A stretch of 31,624 nucleotides of DNA from Pelotomaculum sp. UBA3102 (lineage in GTDB: Bacteria; Bacillota; Desulfotomaculia; Desulfotomaculales; Pelotomaculaceae). Numbering within the stretch: the first letter of the stretch is position 1; each line of letters begins with the position of its first letter. Shown piece after piece: positions 31,184 to 31,624 of this stretch. Location of the stretch: assembly GCA_002365865.1 (NCBI GenBank), contig DFAQ01000025.1, positions 1 to 31,624 of the forward strand. The letters run 5' to 3'. The position numbers were made by a program, and so were the translations under genes. The notes under the pieces are model-generated. The model saw only the letters and a list, made by a program, of their open reading frames with translations, ran no database searches and was not told the DNA's origin.

Positions 31184-31525
31184 TTAACCGATTTTCTCCA
31201 GAGCTTCGGTCTCACTGGGAAATTCAATCATTACCCGGAGGATTCCCGAAAGGTCTAACACTCTCCGCACCTGGGGCTGTGGTGAAACAATAAATGCCTT
31301 ACCCCCGTTCCTGATAACCCGCTTGTATCGTCCCAGCAATACTCCCAAGCCGGAACTATCTATGAAAGATACTCTTGAAAGATTAAAAACTAAATTCCTG
31401 GCCCGCTCCCGGTCCAGGGCATTTTCTACGGTGTTGCGGAAATAATCGGCAACTCCTAAATCCACTTCACCGCTGGGACGGACAACCAGTGTATCCTGTT
31501 TTGTTTCAAGATCCAGAAAAAGCAC
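31184..31525 (-). CDS. spoIIAA: Anti-anti-sigma factor SpoIIAA
   Basis: STAS-domain protein that, when dephosphorylated by SpoIIE, frees sigma-F from SpoIIAB. 113 residues. The phosphorylated serine is Ser58 in FIDSSGLGVLLGRYKRV, the same number as in B. subtilis. GTG start with AGGAGGA five bases upstream. First gene of spoIIAA-spoIIAB-sigF; dacF, found upstream in Bacillus, is not in the window. Confidence 0.97.
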   Translation of the reverse strand: MLFLDLETKQDTLVVRPSGEVDLGVADYFRNTVENALDRERARNLVFNLSRVSFIDSSGLGVLLGRYKRVIRNGGKAFIVSPQPQVRRVLDLSGILRVMIEFPSETEALEKIG

Positions 31526-31572
31526 AGAAGTCCTCCTCTCTTGTCAGTTAATAAACTTAGGTATCTTGCTAA

Positions 31573-31601
31573 ATCTTACCAAATATTTTTAAAAAAGGCA
31601 A
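31573..31601 (-). promoter_or_regulatory. Promoter-like element upstream of spoIIA
   Basis: Minus strand TTGCCT (31596-31601), 17-base spacer, TAAGAT (31573-31578), a sigma-A-like layout about 50 bases before the GTG start. In B. subtilis spoIIA uses sigma-H with Spo0A~P; no clear sigma-H -10 (GAAT core) or Spo0A box was recognised in the 99 bases available. Confidence 0.45.
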
Positions 31602-31624
31602 GTAAATCGAGTAGGGTAATGCTG

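Noticed and set aside
1..31624. CRISPR array, tRNA or rRNA genes
   Set aside because: No regularly spaced long repeats, cloverleaf-like segments or rRNA-like tracts were recognised on either strand by eye.

Overview
The window reads as chromosome of an anaerobic, endospore-forming Firmicute of the Clostridia, most likely a Peptococcaceae-type organism (Desulfotomaculum/Pelotomaculum relatives). The grounds are the spoIIA and spoVA sporulation operons, CodY, HslUV, a GerW (YtfJ) protein, and 2-hydroxyacyl-CoA-dehydratase-type Fe-S proteins typical of anaerobes. The taxonomic call is inference from gene content, not from a marker gene. Every supported gene lies on the minus strand, so transcription runs from high to low coordinates.

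From right to left the layout is as follows. (1) spoIIAA-spoIIAB-sigF, the forespore sigma-F module. A small dodecin-family gene with a sigma-G-like promoter follows, then spoVAC-spoVAD-spoVAE and a GerA/SpoVAF-family gene, which import dipicolinic acid and act in germination. (2) A three-gene set: two paralogous Fe-S-type subunits related to 2-hydroxyacyl-CoA dehydratases and one ATP-dependent activase. (3) A TrpB2-type tryptophan synthase beta chain, then lysA. In Bacillus subtilis lysA directly follows the spoIIA-spoVA block, so items 2 and the trpB gene look inserted into an old gene order. (4) A DHH-CBS-tRNA nucleotidyltransferase fusion, an M50 membrane protease and trpS, closed by a strong terminator. 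(5) A DUF2953 protein and gerW, with a sigma-F-like promoter. (6) Ku, a stand-alone LigD-type ligase and a stand-alone LigD-type polymerase: an NHEJ operon with no nuclease domain and a sigma-G-like promoter. It runs into dprA. (7) topA-trmFO-xerC-hslV-hslU-codY, a conserved Firmicute cluster, probably one transcript. (8) A compositionally different, GC-rich set, ubiD-ubiA-ubiX (mqnL-mqnP-mqnM of the futalosine menaquinone pathway). Its last gene is cut off after 42 codons at a junction with AT-rich, gene-free DNA that carries phased TTAC repeats and a perfect 15-bp inverted repeat.

The unifying theme is the forespore. Candidate sigma-F or sigma-G promoters, found by eye, precede the dodecin gene, spoVAC, the dehydratase-like trio, DUF2953-gerW and ku-ligD. 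If real, these link spore dormancy and germination, spore DNA repair and an uncharacterised Fe-S reductase-like system. The most interesting points are that trio, the forespore dodecin that lacks the flavin-stacking tryptophan, the split NHEJ operon, and the broken ubiX junction.
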